From NCBI GenBank assembly GCA_024803745.1, contig JANJXV010000004.1, forward strand, positions 46,434,858 through 46,498,857: a stretch of 64,000 nucleotides of DNA, in the 5' to 3' direction. Position 1 is the stretch's first letter, and each line of letters opens with the position of its first letter. The notes under the pieces were generated by a model that did no database searches, was not told the origin of the DNA, and was given only the letters and a program-made list of their open reading frames with translations. Below are positions 11,712 to 23,720 of the stretch, piece by piece. The stretch is from Megascapheus bottae (lineage: Eukaryota > Chordata > Mammalia > Rodentia > Geomyidae). The translations under genes and the position numbers were made by a program.

Positions 11712-11938
11712 GTGGGTTGTAAGGCTTGAATTCTGGTCTTGGGCACTGTTCCTGAGCTCTTCAGCTCAAGGCTACCACCCTAAACCTTGAGCCACAGCCC
11801 ACTTCCTGTTTTCTAATAATTAATTGGAGATAAGAGTCACATGTTCTTTAGTGCCCAGGCTGGCATTGAACTGCAAGCCTCAGATCTCAGCCTCCTGATT
11901 AGCTAGGATTACAGGCATGAGCCACTGTGCCTGGCATG
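11712..11938 (-). mobile_element. B1-ID dimeric SINE
   Basis: Minus-strand copy. The right monomer (CTCTTCAGCTCAAGGCTA) comes first, then the AATTGGAGATAAGAGTC linker, then the B1 half (CCTCCTGATTAGCTAGGATT). It is inserted into an older L1, so it is younger than that L1. Confidence 0.88.
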
Positions 11939-12030
11939 GAAGGTTAGGTTTTTTTTTTTTAATCTCCTTGAATATTTTGGTTATGAATCCCTTGACAAAT
12001 GTGTTTCCTCATTTGTGGATGTCGGACCTA

Positions 12031-13855
12031 GAAAGTAAACATTCATGTAAACATATATGTGTAAATGTGTATATGCAGAACTACATGTGCCTATACACAT
12101 ATATGTAAGATGTTTACTATGTATAATGTTTAATTTGGTTATAACTTTGAGGGAGGTGAAGAAAGAGAATGTAAGAAGGTGTACAATACTGACAATTATT
12201 ACATCTTAGAAGGAAGATGAAAAAATGAAACTCACTGAAGACAGCTGAAAGAGGGAATAATAGTGATGCTGAATGTGAGAGTGATGAGAAGGCCACTCTG
12301 ATTAAAATACTCCAGACACATATATGAAAAAACTATGCAGAAACCTGTATGAGTAATTAAGACACACATAAAAATGAAAAGAATGTAAAACAAGTTCTGT
12401 CTGGGATGGCAGTTCTGTCTGATGGGGAGGTCAGAGTAACAGAGGACGAGAGGGGAATGTGGTCAAAACACTTCATGTGCATAGGTGAAAGTGAAGCTTG
12501 TTAATATAGGTTTGGAGAGACCTGGGATGAGCAAGGCTGGTGGAGGGGGCGAATCTTATCAAAGTATAATGTATGTATGCTTATATAGATATATCAAAAT
12601 GAAATACCTTTGTAAATCTAATGATGGTGATGACAATTATGAGGAAAAAAAGTAAAAAAGAAACCTCTTCTGGCATGTGACATGCGTACATGAAAGGGTT
12701 TGGGAACAATGTATTGGAAATACAATCATCAGAAAAGTATGTAATATGCAAGTTGACTGGTTTATGCTGATCCGGTCCATAATCACATGATGGAGGTTTT
12801 AGGTTGTCCAATCTAGAATGTTGAAGGTTGAGAGTTCTATTCTTCACTTTTATTTTAAGCCCAAGTTGTGGAAGCTCAAATGAAAATATTCGTTTCAACT
12901 CCTTCACAAATCATTGACATTGTAATTTCTTTGAGAAATAGCTATAGAGAAATTATAGTAGTAATAGACACAGAGTTCCCTAGACATCTCAGAGTAATGG
13001 GCCACTACAATGCCATATGACATAATTGATTTTGTGAACAATTAAAAATTCTATTTCAGAAAGCTCCCTGGAAGGCTTATGATTGTTTGCAGGACCCTGT
13101 CCTGAGTAGAGAGGTCTATAACTAAACTCATCATCTTTGAAAAACTTTCTTCTTATCCTGGATATTTTCCCTGTCATTCATACTATCATAATCTTCAAGT
13201 GACTCAGAGACAAAAACATATATTTAATCTTTCATTTTATCAATACTCATTTATACCATCTGAGATAAAGACAAATGAGGCTGAGTGGATCTCAGGAAGG
13301 AGCTCATTCTAGAAGAATCTTTGCTATCCATGTGTGGGAGGACACCTATGCCAGGGAAAGTTTGAACCTCACTATCCATTTGATGTCTCATACATTTCTT
13401 GTTTTCATGATGGTTTCAATAACTCTGGTTGAGTACTTTCAGTAGCTTTGCTTACTTTGAATTTCTCTTGAGAACAATCCTCCGTAGCAATTACTGCCTC
13501 ATTTTTAAAATAGAGTTCATAATTCAGATCCTCCTCACCTACTCCGTGTTATGCTAGTCTCTTGATTATTTACTTTATTCAGATGTTCTAGAATGTTCTT
13601 CCTTGTTCATCCCCCATGACCATGTTCAAAAATATTTTCATTTTTCCAAAAAGCCATCTACAAATGACACCACTCTCTGCCACTCATCAGTTTTGATCAT
13701 TTAAAAATATCATGTCTATACTTTTTTTTGTATTTTCTGTTTATGCATTATCTATTTTGCTAGGATATGAGATTTCTATGTGGACCAGATTATATCACTT
13801 GTTTATTTTTTTTCTGTACTTTACAGATGAAGGAAAGGGGGATATAAATTTTTTA
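12031..13855. other. No gene seen
   Basis: About 1.8 kb of AT-rich unique sequence. ORFs at 12581-12907 (108 codons) and 12989-13177 on the minus strand show no recognisable domain. Confidence 0.5.
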
Positions 13856-13871
13856 AAAAATTAAATTATGA

Positions 13872-14068
13872 GGGACTGGGAGTTTGGCCTACTGGTAAAG
13901 TGCTTGCCTAGCATGAACAAAGACCTGGGTTCAATTCCTTGGTACCATATACTTAGAAAAAAGCCAGAAATGGTGTTGTGGATCAAGTTGTAGAGCTCTA
14001 GCCCTGAGAAAGTCCAAGGACAGTGCCAAGGCCCTGAGTTCAAGGCCCAGTACTGGCAAAAAATATTT
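13872..14068 (+). mobile_element. ID-dimer (IDL-Geo-like) SINE
   Basis: Both monomers are present; the B-box relative is GGTTCAATTCC. A perfect 16-bp direct repeat AAAAATTAAATTATGA lies at 13856-13871 and 14069-14084. Confidence 0.94.
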
Positions 14069-14084
14069 AAAAATTAAATTATGA

Positions 14085-16653
14085 CACCATCCTATAAATA
14101 CCAAAGGAGACTGGCTGGAGATAAACTTTAATATGACCTGCTATCAACAAATGTTGATGGTAAGTGAAGTGGCTTTGGAAAGGCATTAAATTGTCTTTCT
14201 ATGGTATATCAATGATTAAAAGGCTTATTTCTGTAAAAAACAAAAATGAACTTATGTACAGGAAGTCAATATAAACAACATTGAGCAGTCTCTTATGTTT
14301 CCAAATGCTTGCCAAATTCTACGGTACATGTGCTCTTTTGTAGCCTAGAGTTTGTATGTTGAAAAGTCTAGGCTAAAAGACCAGATTAAAAAAAATAAAA
14401 ATTTAATGGTTTTGTTTTCAAGTAAAAGATTTCATACAGTATATATTTTAAACACATACTCTTTAACTTAAAAAACAACCCATTTATTCCCTATGTAGAG
14501 CTGTCAGAAAGGAGGAGTGATTCAGTAAACTGCATGTCACTATCAGCCATTGATAGCCAGTGATTTGTTCTGAATCCAAAGGCTAAACCAAGCCTCATGC
14601 TGCTGTATGTCAGATACAATTGGCCCACAGTCAAAGTTTTACAGCTCAGACAGGGCACACTTTATCCTTCAGGCTGCTACTTAAGATAGCCATGACCCTG
14701 AGGAGAACCAGTCAACAAAACAGACAGACAAGAGGATGTGATTTGTATGCATCCCTGAGCCTCACTCACATCACCTCTGACCTCCAGGTCAGGCTGCAAA
14801 TGACAGCAGGGTGCATGCACCTGATCAGAGAGAATATTCTCATTATAAACCCTGGGAAGAGGGAGCAACTCCTCTGTGTTTACCCATAGACCAGATGCAA
14901 TCTACTTAGGAAATGAGCAAAAAAATAATACTGATTTAGCTCACCAAGAAGATGTGATTGACAGGAAAGTACCTTATAAAATTTTAAACCAATCATTTAT
15001 CCTGATAAACTTGGATGAGCATGAGATGATCATACAGAGGGAAGTTTATCAAAGGGAAAAGGCAGTTTGTTTAATCACAACACAGAAGGGCCATCCAAAG
15101 AAGAAATAAACTGGGAATGAGTTTTCATTATTGATCTATGTTGCAAGGAAACATTTTTTCAGATATATTTGACTGTGATAATTTGTTTTAGAATATGTTC
15201 CAGTTAAGCCTGAGTCTGAAAAGATGATGCAAGCCTACAAATGTACAGTTGTTAAATTTTTTCTTTTGTATTTTTTAGAATGAATCTGAATTTCCAAAAT
15301 TATCTATATGAACCTAATAATTACCATGGAGGAAGTACACCAAATCTCTATGTTGGTCATTCTTAAGATGAAGAGAGAGAAACTCTGACTTGTATTATCA
15401 GAAAAAGATTTGCCTGTTCAGTAAAATAGAAGAGGTAACCTTTGGAGGTCTCCGTGCTGAAAGGCAGTCTCCTAAAAACATAAAGATTCATCACAGAAAT
15501 TCTCATTCACACATGGGTAAAATTTTACTGCTCAAGTTGTAATCATATATACAAAACCCATCACTATGTAGACAATTGTAAAATAGACATTAATCTTACT
15601 GCTGTAATACTCAAGTAATGAAAGTTAAGCATCATCTGCTTACATATTTTGTGTATATGCATACTTACATTTACTATATTCCACACACATATATTTAGAT
15701 ATACATGCCCAGCTATGTATGCTATCCACATCATATATACTATAGATATTTATTTATAAACATGTCTTTTTCAAACACTGACTTTGTTTCTATGCTCCTG
15801 AGAGTTATTAAATGGTGAATAAAATCATTAGTCAGGACTGTTTAGGGAGCTAAAATACAACACTGGTCAACAAAACCCAGTTTATGTCTTTTTTGATAAT
15901 GAAGAATTTTTGGGTTGAAAAATTCGATTTTCCATCATCAAAGCACTGTCTTCACCTTAGACTGTTCACAATTCCACAGAAAATATTTTGCTTATTTTTG
16001 CATAGAACACAATGTCTGCAAAGCCTGTAGTCTTGAAGATGTGGCTAATTATCATTTAATAAACTCTACCTATTTTCTTATGATCTTTTAGCTAAGGAAA
16101 AGGAAATGTAATTCTCTTCATTTGAACACATTTTGGCCTGGTAAATTCTGGTTAGCCTTATCCTCTATGTTTACAGTAATCATATTTTCATTTTATTGTT
16201 TAAGGCACTGAGCTGCAGAAAACTCATGGAAATAAGAGAATAGACTGAGAGAATGACTTTAGACAAATTCCTAATACACTATGAGTCTCATTATGAAATT
16301 TGAAATGTAGCAATTGTTTAAATTATTTAAATAAAAACTACGCATTGCAAATTCATATGCTATTAAAGGTGAATCATCATATTCTTTTTTTCATCAGGGA
16401 GCGACTCTATTACGGACTTTGTAAGATATTTTAATTTAATAATACAAAACTCTTCAGTAATAATAAGTTCTATACATGCCACCGTCAGATATTAAATAAC
16501 AAGAGATAGAAAAAAGAAAAAATATTGTCCTTTCATATAAGGTGGGTGAAGTTAGAATATAAATATGTAGATACATAGTTAAATTTCAAGTTTTGATAAA
16601 ATAATACATATTATTAATATAGAGATGACAGATATAATATTCAAATATCACTG
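14085..16653. other. No gene seen
   Basis: About 2.6 kb of AT-rich unique DNA. Short ORFs near 14620-15109 (60-89 codons) overlap on both strands and have no recognised relatives. Confidence 0.5.
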
Positions 16654-16662
16654 AGTATCCTG

Positions 16663-16928
16663 GGGTTTTTTTTTTGCTTGTTTTGTTATTTTGTTTTGCC
16701 AGTCCTGGAGCTGGATCTCAGGGCCTGGGCACTGTCCCCTGAGGCTCTTTATGCTCAAAGCTAGTGCTCTATCATTTGAGTTGCAGCATCACTTCTGGCT
16801 TTTTGACTAATTTATTGGAGGTAAGTGATTCATGGAGTTTCCTGTCTGGGCTAGCTTCAGGCCACATTCCTCATATCTTAGCCTCCTGAGTAGCTAGTAT
16901 TATAGGCATGAACCACTGGTGACAGGCT
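16663..16928 (-). mobile_element. B1-ID dimeric SINE
   Basis: T-rich antisense tail, right monomer (GCTCAAAGCTAGTGCTCTA), linker, then the B1 half (CTCCTGAGTAGCTAGTATT). Direct repeat AGTATCCTG at 16654-16662 and 16929-16937. Confidence 0.87.
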
Positions 16929-16937
16929 AGTATCCTG

Positions 16938-18244
16938 TATGTTATCTGGCAATTGTATTGACAACAATAAATAATTTAAAGTCATAATGATTTGTACCCT
17001 AGTTTACTTTGACAATTTCATTGCTAGTTTACTTCATCTTATTATTTTGTCTTTATTTTAATTTCCTGATTGAGTAGGTATCCTAATAAGCAATTTCAAA
17101 ACCTATGGGGAAATAGACTATAACTAAGGGAAGAAAAAAAGTAGAAACTGCTCTAATGTCTAGCTATTGCTTTCATCTACCAATCATTTATTTGGTAAAT
17201 ATTTATTTGATAGGGAACATAAACTGGGGCAAGCATTAAAATAGTTATGGCACTGCATCCACCAATTTATATTATCTTTTGTTGCTAAAGTTAGAAGTCT
17301 GAAAACTATATATTGTCAAGTACCTTTGTTTTGTTTTGGCCTTGCTAATTTGCTTTTAGGTATTTGCCAGTGTGATGCACAGTAAGAGGCTAGAAGGTCA
17401 GGGGAAAAGAAAAGCTGTCTTACTTTTCTATCATTCTAGCCTTGGCTTCCATGGGCTGGCTAAGTGTCATTGTAGATGGCTCAGAGTTTCAATAGTAACA
17501 GCACTAAACTCAGGTCCTTGCTTATTTGTGCTTTGGCAAATGCATTCATCCAGGTAATGTGGAAGTAGCTGTGGGCTTAGGGCCATTTGTTTGCAATAGC
17601 AGCTTATCTTTGGGTTCAAGTTTATTTTTATTTTCTTTTGTTGCTCTTTTTAATCTTGTATTTTTAGCTTGCAATCCAACTTAATTAAAATTTTGATATT
17701 TGTAATACCTATATTGGTTTCTCTTTTTTGACTAGATTTTTCTTATGGGATTAGTGTTGGAAAACATTGATGACAGTACTGCCAGCTTAGATAGTCTTTG
17801 GAATCACATGGTACCAAGATAATGGAAGGATATAACAGGATATTACTCTTCTGAACCACAGAGGCCTTTTAGCACAGCATTTGGATCCAGAGTGTAAAAT
17901 TACTCAACTCACAGGAAATGGGAAATTAGATCCACATGAAAGGAGGTTTTTTTTTCTTACTTGGGGAGCAAAGAAGTAATTGTCTACAGTCAAATCTTGT
18001 GCTGTTAGCCAATTATCAATAATGCCTTGGTCAGATTGTGAGTAATAATAGCATTAAAAACAAAAAAGTCAATAGATATTCCTACAAAATGAAAATATTT
18101 TCCTTGATAGGCTATTGGGGGAAATAATTTGACGCATAACTATATTGCATACAAGTCTGTTGAACTGAGTTTGTTTGGTTTATTTCTGTTTTAGGCAGAT
18201 CAAAGCATTAACTGTTACTTAATGTAATGTTTTGACTTATCATT
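16938..18244. other. No gene seen
   Basis: About 1.3 kb of AT-rich unique sequence without recognised features. Confidence 0.5.
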
Positions 18245-18460
18245 TCAGAAGGTAGTAGTAATGGCTCATACCTATAATTTCAGCATCTGAGGAGGCAAAT
18301 ATGGGAGGATTACAATCTGAGGCCAATGGGCAGCAAAAAACAGGAGACCGTGTGCTGAAAATGATGAGAGAAGAAAAGGCTGAGGACATGGCTAGATTAT
18401 TGATAGAGTATCTGCCTGGCAAATATTAGGCCCTGAGATTAAACCCTAGTACTTCCTAAA
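18245..18460 (+). mobile_element. Degraded B1-ID-type SINE
   Basis: B1-like pieces (AATGGCTCATACCTATAATT, TCTGAGGAGGCAAATATGGG) are followed by a right half recognisable only by its order (AGAGTATCTGCCTGGCA, GGCCCTGAGATTAAACCC). Old copy. Confidence 0.6.
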
Positions 18461-18577
18461 TTAAGGTAAGAGTAGAATATTTTATTTAATCATTTGTCAA
18501 ATTGTAATGTTGTATTTTTATCTCTGATAAAAGTTTCTCTTGGCATTTTAAGCTATGGGCTCTATCTGTTCCCCTCT

Positions 18578-18669
18578 GGAGGAGAAGGAGGAGGAGGAGG
18601 AGGAGGAGGAGGAGGAGGAGGAGGAGGAGGAGGAGGAGGAGGAGGAGGAGGAGGAAGAGGAGGAGGAAG
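18578..18669. repeat. (GGA)n microsatellite
   Basis: About 30 near-perfect GGA units. The plus strand is all purine, so it can in principle form triplex or G-rich structures. The 60-codon polyglycine ORF across it is an artefact of the repeat. Confidence 0.96.
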
Positions 18670-19114
18670 CTTCTAGATTCTTCCTTTGCACTATGTGTTC
18701 CCCTGAAGATGATTAGTGTGTCCTATGCGCAACGTCTCCTTTCTCAGGTAAAGAATTCTCCATTTCACTGACCTCTAGAATGATTATCTTTCCATCACCT
18801 TATATTGTTCTCTGCACTAAGGACATTTTATGGCTGCTTGCCCATCTTTCATCTATCACATTTAGAGCCAAAGTTTCTATAGTTGCATTAAAGACTGTCA
18901 CCTAAGAGTTTACTCAAAGGAAATAAACGATTGTATTTGCTTTTACATAAATGCAAAAAACGTTATGTAGAGAATATCTAACTAAACTCTAATTAAAGTT
19001 AGAGCAGTAAGACTTCATAAAATACAACTTAAAGTCACAGAATCATGGATCAGTTGTTTCAACATTATCTTAGTTCAGAGCAGCATGTTTTCTCTTTCAC
19101 AAAGAAGTATGTAA
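18670..19114. other. No gene seen
   Basis: Unique sequence between the GGA repeat and a short retroposed element. Confidence 0.5.
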
Positions 19115-19129
19115 AAAAAACCTGTGCCT

Positions 19130-19310
19130 ATATTATATAGATTGATATGTAACTATGACATATAAACCCTCAGCTTAATTTTAATTATGTTCTAAAATCT
19201 ATGTGCCAGTGATTGTATATAGATTCCCTTCTTGAATACTTGTTTGTTAAACATGATATTTGAAATATGATGTAAAAATCAATGTTAAATAAAATCCTAA
19301 AATTTTTTTT
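19130..19310 (+). mobile_element. Unnamed short retroposed element, copy 1
   Basis: This 181-bp insert ends in TAAATAAAATCC plus an A/T-rich tail. A perfect 15-bp direct repeat AAAAAACCTGTGCCT lies at 19115-19129 and 19311-19325. Its last about 115 bp (from GTGATTGTATATAGATTCCC) match the insert at 57486-57600. I do not recognise the source; a processed 3' end of an mRNA or an unnamed SINE would both fit. Confidence 0.8.
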
Positions 19311-19388
19311 AAAAAACCTGTGCCTCTAAAACCCAAATGAGTTTGGTGCATGCAACCAGAAATTTTTTTTATAAAAACTCAGATCATG

Positions 19389-19854
19389 GGGCTGGGAGTT
19401 TAGCATAGTAGTAGAATGCTTGCCTAGTATGCACAGAAACCCAGGTTCAATTCCTCCATACACATACATAGAAAAAAAAAAGCCAGAAGTGGTGCTGAGG
19501 CTCAAGTGGTAGAGCTCTAGCCTTGAGAAAGTCCAAGGGCATATTGTTACAGTATCTCACTTTGTTATCTTATATATTGAATTTATTTTTATTTGGTTAT
19601 TTGAAATTTGATAGGGAAGGGGGGAAAACCAAGATGGGTGTGGGGTGTGTGGGGGAGGGTAATGGGTACCAAGACATGTGAAAGGGTATCAATCTATGTG
19701 AATTAATTCACCTTCTATTTGGCAAATATCATGTAACCCTTTTACTAATTACAATAAAAAATAAATAAATCCAGGGAAATAATAAAAAAAAGAAAGTCCA
19801 AGCTCAGTGCTCAGGCCCTGAGCTCAAGCCCAGGACTGGCACAAAAAAAAGAAC
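19389..19854 (+). mobile_element. ID-dimer SINE interrupted by an L1 3' end
   Basis: The SINE halves are 19389-19537 and 19791-19854. The outer flanking repeat is AACTCAGATCATG at 19376-19388 and AACTCAGGTCATG at 19855-19867 (one mismatch). The right monomer was split by a later L1 insertion. Confidence 0.92.
19538..19790 (+). mobile_element. L1 3' UTR fragment inside a SINE
   Basis: This is only the L1 3' UTR (starting ATATTGTTACAGTATCTCAC) with its polypurine G-rich tract at 19614-19664 and an A-rich tail. The perfect 12-bp repeat AGAAAGTCCAAG at 19526-19537 and 19791-19802 is made from SINE sequence, so the L1 came second. Confidence 0.94.
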
Positions 19855-19867
19855 AACTCAGGTCATG

Positions 19868-20425
19868 AGATTAAGCCTGAATTGAAGCCAGTATTTAAGG
19901 ACTGACCACCATAATTATTATTTAAACCTTGAATCCCTATAAATTTAAGATTAAAAAATACAACCAGAAATTAAACTCTTAAAAGTCAAATGGAACTGTT
20001 CATTTCTGTCAATACATTTATTTGATGGTATTGAATATCTGGTTCAGTGTTACACATGTAGAAAATACCAATGCAAGCTAAGAATTGATGATTAAACAAT
20101 AGAAATAAATGCATTTTAAAAATAGTAACTAATTTAAACCTAAAGAATTTAAAAATGATAATTGATTTGAAATCCATTCATCTAAGTCAAGATGATACTT
20201 CACAGGGAGACATTTCAATCCATGACAAATTACTCTTCTCCACTTTGCACTGTACTAATATTTTCTCTTAATATAACACATAATATGTTACATAGTTTGT
20301 GTCATGAAAATTATAAACGAGACATATTGTTTGCTTAATAATAACTAACTTTACTTAATATTAATTAAGTTACTTAATATTAGTTAAGAATCTTTGAAAA
20401 ATACTCCAATATAATACATTTTTAA
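19868..20425. other. No gene seen
   Basis: AT-rich unique sequence. Confidence 0.5.
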
Positions 20426-20427
20426 GA

Positions 20428-20741
20428 GCTGGGGACTGGTGGATCACGTCTGTAATCCTAGCTATTCAGGAGATTATGATATGAGGATCACAGTTCAAAG
20501 CCAGCCTGGGAATGAAAGTCCATGAGACTCTTATCTCCAGTTACCCACTGAAAACTGGAAGTGGCTCTTTGGCTCAAGTGGTAGAGAGTTACCCTTGAGC
20601 TGAAGAGCACAAGGACAGCTCCCAGGCGCAGAGTTCAAGCCCCAGGACCAGAAAAAAAAAGTAAGTGGCACTGTGGCTCAAGTTCAAGCTGAAGAGTTCA
20701 GGGACAGGGCCCAGGCCCAAAGTTCAAGAGCCACGACCAAC
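20428..20741 (+). mobile_element. B1-ID SINE with duplicated right monomer
   Basis: The B1 half is 20428-20535. It is followed by an ID-like right monomer (to about 20650), a short A-rich linker, and a second shorter right-monomer copy (about 20661-20741: GTGGCACTGTGGCTCAAG ... GTTCAAGAGCCACGACC). Confidence 0.85.
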
Positions 20742-20759
20742 AGAAAAGCCAAACCAAAA

Positions 20760-22307
20760 TAAAGTACCTAGAAATTAACTTAACTCAGAATGTAAAGGAC
20801 CTTTTTGATGAAAACTTTAAAACCCTGAAAAAGGAAATTAAAGCAGAACTGAGGAGGTGGAAAAACCTCCCATGCTCCTGGATTGGAAGAATTAATATCG
20901 TGAAAATGACAATCTTGAAAAGGGCTATCTACAAATTCAATGCAATACCTATCAATATCCCAATGTCATTCTTTAAAGAAATAGAAGAGGCAATCCAAAA
21001 TTTCATATGGAATAATAAAAGACCCCATATAGCAAAAACACTTCTTAGCAGAAAGAACAGTGCAGGAGGAATTACAATACCTAACTTTAGACTCTATTAC
21101 AGAGCTATAATTATCAAAACAGCTTGGTACTGGCACAAGAACAGGCCTGAAGACCAGTGGAATAGAACTGAGGACCCAGATATTAAACCACAGACCTATG
21201 GCCACCTAATCTTTGACAAGGGAGCCAAAAAAAATAGAATGGAAGAAAGATAGCCTCTTCAACAAGTTCTGGCAGAACTGGTTAAGCACATGCACAAAAC
21301 TAAAGTTGGATCCTTCTTTGTCACCCTGCACTAGAATTAACTCCAAATGGATCAAAGACCTGGAGGTAAAAGCCGACACACTGAAAACTTTACAAGAAGG
21401 AATAAGAGATACACTAGGCCTCCTTGGCACAGGTCGAAACTTTCTTAATAAGGACCAAGAATCATAACAAATCAGAGAAAGGCTGGATAAGTGGGACTGC
21501 ATTAAACTGCAGAGCTTTTGTGTGGCAAAGGACATAGCTAGTAAACGAATTAGGAAGCCTACAGAGTGGGAGAAGATCTTCACCAACCATACAACAGACA
21601 AAGGCCTCATATCTAAAATATATCAACAGCTCAAAAAATTGAATCACTCCAAAACTATTCTCCAAAGTAACAACCATCCCATTAAAAGATGGGCCAAAGA
21701 CTTAAAGAGAGTCTTCTCTGAAGAAGAAACAAAAATGGCCTATAGACACATGAAGAAATGCTCAACATCTCTGGTCATAAAAGAAATGCAAATCAAAACA
21801 ACTCTACGATTCCACCTCACTCCAGCTAGAATGGCCAGGATCAAGAAAACTAATAACAACAGATGCTGGAGGGGATGTGGCCAGGAGGGATCACTACTAC
21901 ACTGTTGGTGGGAGTGCAAACTCGTTCAACCACTATGGAAAGCAGTATGGCAGTTCCTCAAAAGACTAAACATAGAGCTCCCCTATGACCCAGCAATTCC
22001 ACTATTTGGCATTTACCCAATCATCCAGAAATAAAGACATACTAAATTCATCAGCACAACAATGTTCATTGTAGCACTATTCACCATAGCAAAGATATGG
22101 AACCAACCTAGATGTCCCTCAGTTGATGAGTGGATCCACAAGATGTGGTATTTGTACACAATGGAATTCTATGCTGCTGTCAGAAAGAATGACCTTGCCC
22201 CATTTGTTAGGAAATGGAAAGACTTAGAAAAGATCATATTAAGTGAAGTAAGCCAGACTCAAAGGAACTTAGGCTCAATGGTTTCCCTCATTTGTCATAA
22301 TCAGTAG
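20760..22307 (+). pseudogene. L1 ORF2p C-terminal half, broken
   Basis: Translated pieces in order: [20 protein letters not shown]; a long piece at 20900-21253 with [20 protein letters not shown] and [16 protein letters not shown]; 21213-21467 after a frameshift near 21230 (FNKFWQNWLSTCTKLKLDPS); then 21522-22034, with the cysteine-rich-like [16 protein letters not shown]; then 22062-22307, ending LGSMVSLICHNQ and a stop at 22305-22307. At least one frameshift and several stops interrupt it. It lacks the endonuclease and the FADD motif, so it is a 5'-truncated remnant with no expected product. Confidence 0.93.
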
Positions 22308-22718
22308 AAACCTTGGGCTCTCCTAGCAGAGATCTGCAATAGAGCAAAACCTTGATACAAAGGCCATATAGTAGGACACTGAATGAAAGGATCTCTAAGA
22401 TATAGAAACATAAGCCATGTAACGAATGATTGCTGTTCTTAAGGTACTATGTTATCTCTCATCTCTTTTGCTGTCCCTTGGTTATCTCATATTGTTACAG
22501 TATCCCACTTTGTTACCTGATATATTGGATATATTTGTATTTGGTTATTTGAAATTGGATAGGGAATGGGGGAAACAAGAGGAGGGGTGGGGGTGGGGGG
22601 AGGGAAATGGGGACCAAGACATGTGAAAGGGTATTAATGTATGGGAATTAATGCACCATCTATCTAGCAAATATCATGTAACCCTTCTATTAATTACAAT
22701 AAAAATGTATGAAAAAAA
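20760..22718 (+). mobile_element. 5'-truncated L1, about 1.96 kb
   Basis: It contains the 3' portion of ORF2 and the whole 3' UTR, ending in AATTACAATAAAAATGTATG plus A-rich tail. A perfect 18-bp direct repeat AGAAAAGCCAAACCAAAA at 20742-20759 and 22719-22736 bounds it exactly. It begins in ORF2 at the KYLEINLT...VKDLFDENF region, downstream of the reverse-transcriptase catalytic motifs, so the insertion was never autonomous. Confidence 0.97.
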
Positions 22719-22736
22719 AGAAAAGCCAAACCAAAA

Positions 22737-23235
22737 CAACAAAAAACATGTTTTTAAGGATTGCAACATTGGACTGAAAGCAAAACACACAAATTAGAAG
22801 CTATGTAAGTTGCATAATGAAGTTTATTTCTTTTTCTATTCTCCTTCCATCCTCATTTCTCCCCTCCATCTTCTTCCATTCTCCTCTCTTCATTCATTGA
22901 ATTTATTGAGCAGGAAAATTAGTATTAAAAGTTCAATCCTATCTATTTTCACCTCCTATAAACAAATCACAATATCCTTTGTAATAATAGGTAGATAAAT
23001 ACTTTAGTCTTCAGAATCAAATTTCATTGTGGTTTTGCTTTTTCTTAGCTGGAGAAGCTAAGCCTGTTTCTTCACCTCTGAAAGCCTCAGTTTTGTCAAC
23101 TGGAAGAATTGGAAATTCGTGCCTACCTTGGATATTGTAGTGGTAGATGCATAGTGTATGCAACAGAGTTCCCATGGTTTATTTCCATTTTGCTGTGTTT
23201 CATATATCATAGATTTTTCTTCTCTGCTTTGACTT
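22737..23235. other. No gene seen
   Basis: Unique AT-rich DNA with a pyrimidine-rich patch near 22830-22900. Confidence 0.5.
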
Positions 23236-23239
23236 CCTT

Positions 23240-23640
23240 TTTTAAAAAATTTTTATCATAATAAATAAAAGGGTTACATGATATTTGCCAGATAGAAGGT
23301 TCATTAATTCACATACATTGATACCCTTTCATATGTCTTGGTACCCATTACCCTCCCCCCACCCCCCACCCGTCTTGGTTTTCCCCCCTTCCCTATCAAA
23401 TTTCAAATAACCAAATACAAATAAATTCAATATATCAGATAACAAAGTGAGATACTGTAACAATATGAGATACCCAAGGTGCAACAAAGTAGATGAGAGA
23501 CAACATAGTACATTAAGGACAATAATCATTCGTTATATGGCTTTTGTTTCAATATCCTGGAGGTCCTTTCAATTAGCTTCATACTATATGGCCTTATGTA
23601 TCTAGGTTTTGCTCTATTGCAGATTTCTGCTAGTAGAGCC
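23240..23640 (-). mobile_element. L1 3' UTR fragment
   Basis: The minus strand holds almost only the L1 3' UTR, with the G-rich tract (C-rich on plus) at about 23355-23390. It ends at GGGCTCTACTAGCAGAAATC, just inside the end of ORF2. Target-site duplication not resolved. Confidence 0.9.
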
Positions 23641-23720
23641 CTTTATGGAGAGTGAGATGATTAGATAATCTCCTGGTTTCTTTCTAGTTGATAATCTGCA
23701 GTCATTTAACCCAATTAACC

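Larger units (their letters stand above)
10955..12030 (-). mobile_element. Ancient L1 ORF2 fragment, split by SINE and microsatellite
   Basis: Read on the minus strand, 11420-11110 and 10985-10955 match the L1 ORF2 C-terminal region (equivalents of 'TATTGTGAATAATGCTGC', 'CTTGATCCATTCATC', 'GGCTGTATAGTACTC'). The blocks 11700-11500 and 12025-11945 continue upstream in ORF2. A minus-strand B1-ID SINE (11712-11938) and a TG/TATC microsatellite (10986-11114) sit inside it. It is an old, highly diverged copy. Confidence 0.75.

Noticed and set aside
18494..18676. Polyglycine ORF
   Set aside because: Produced by the GGA microsatellite.
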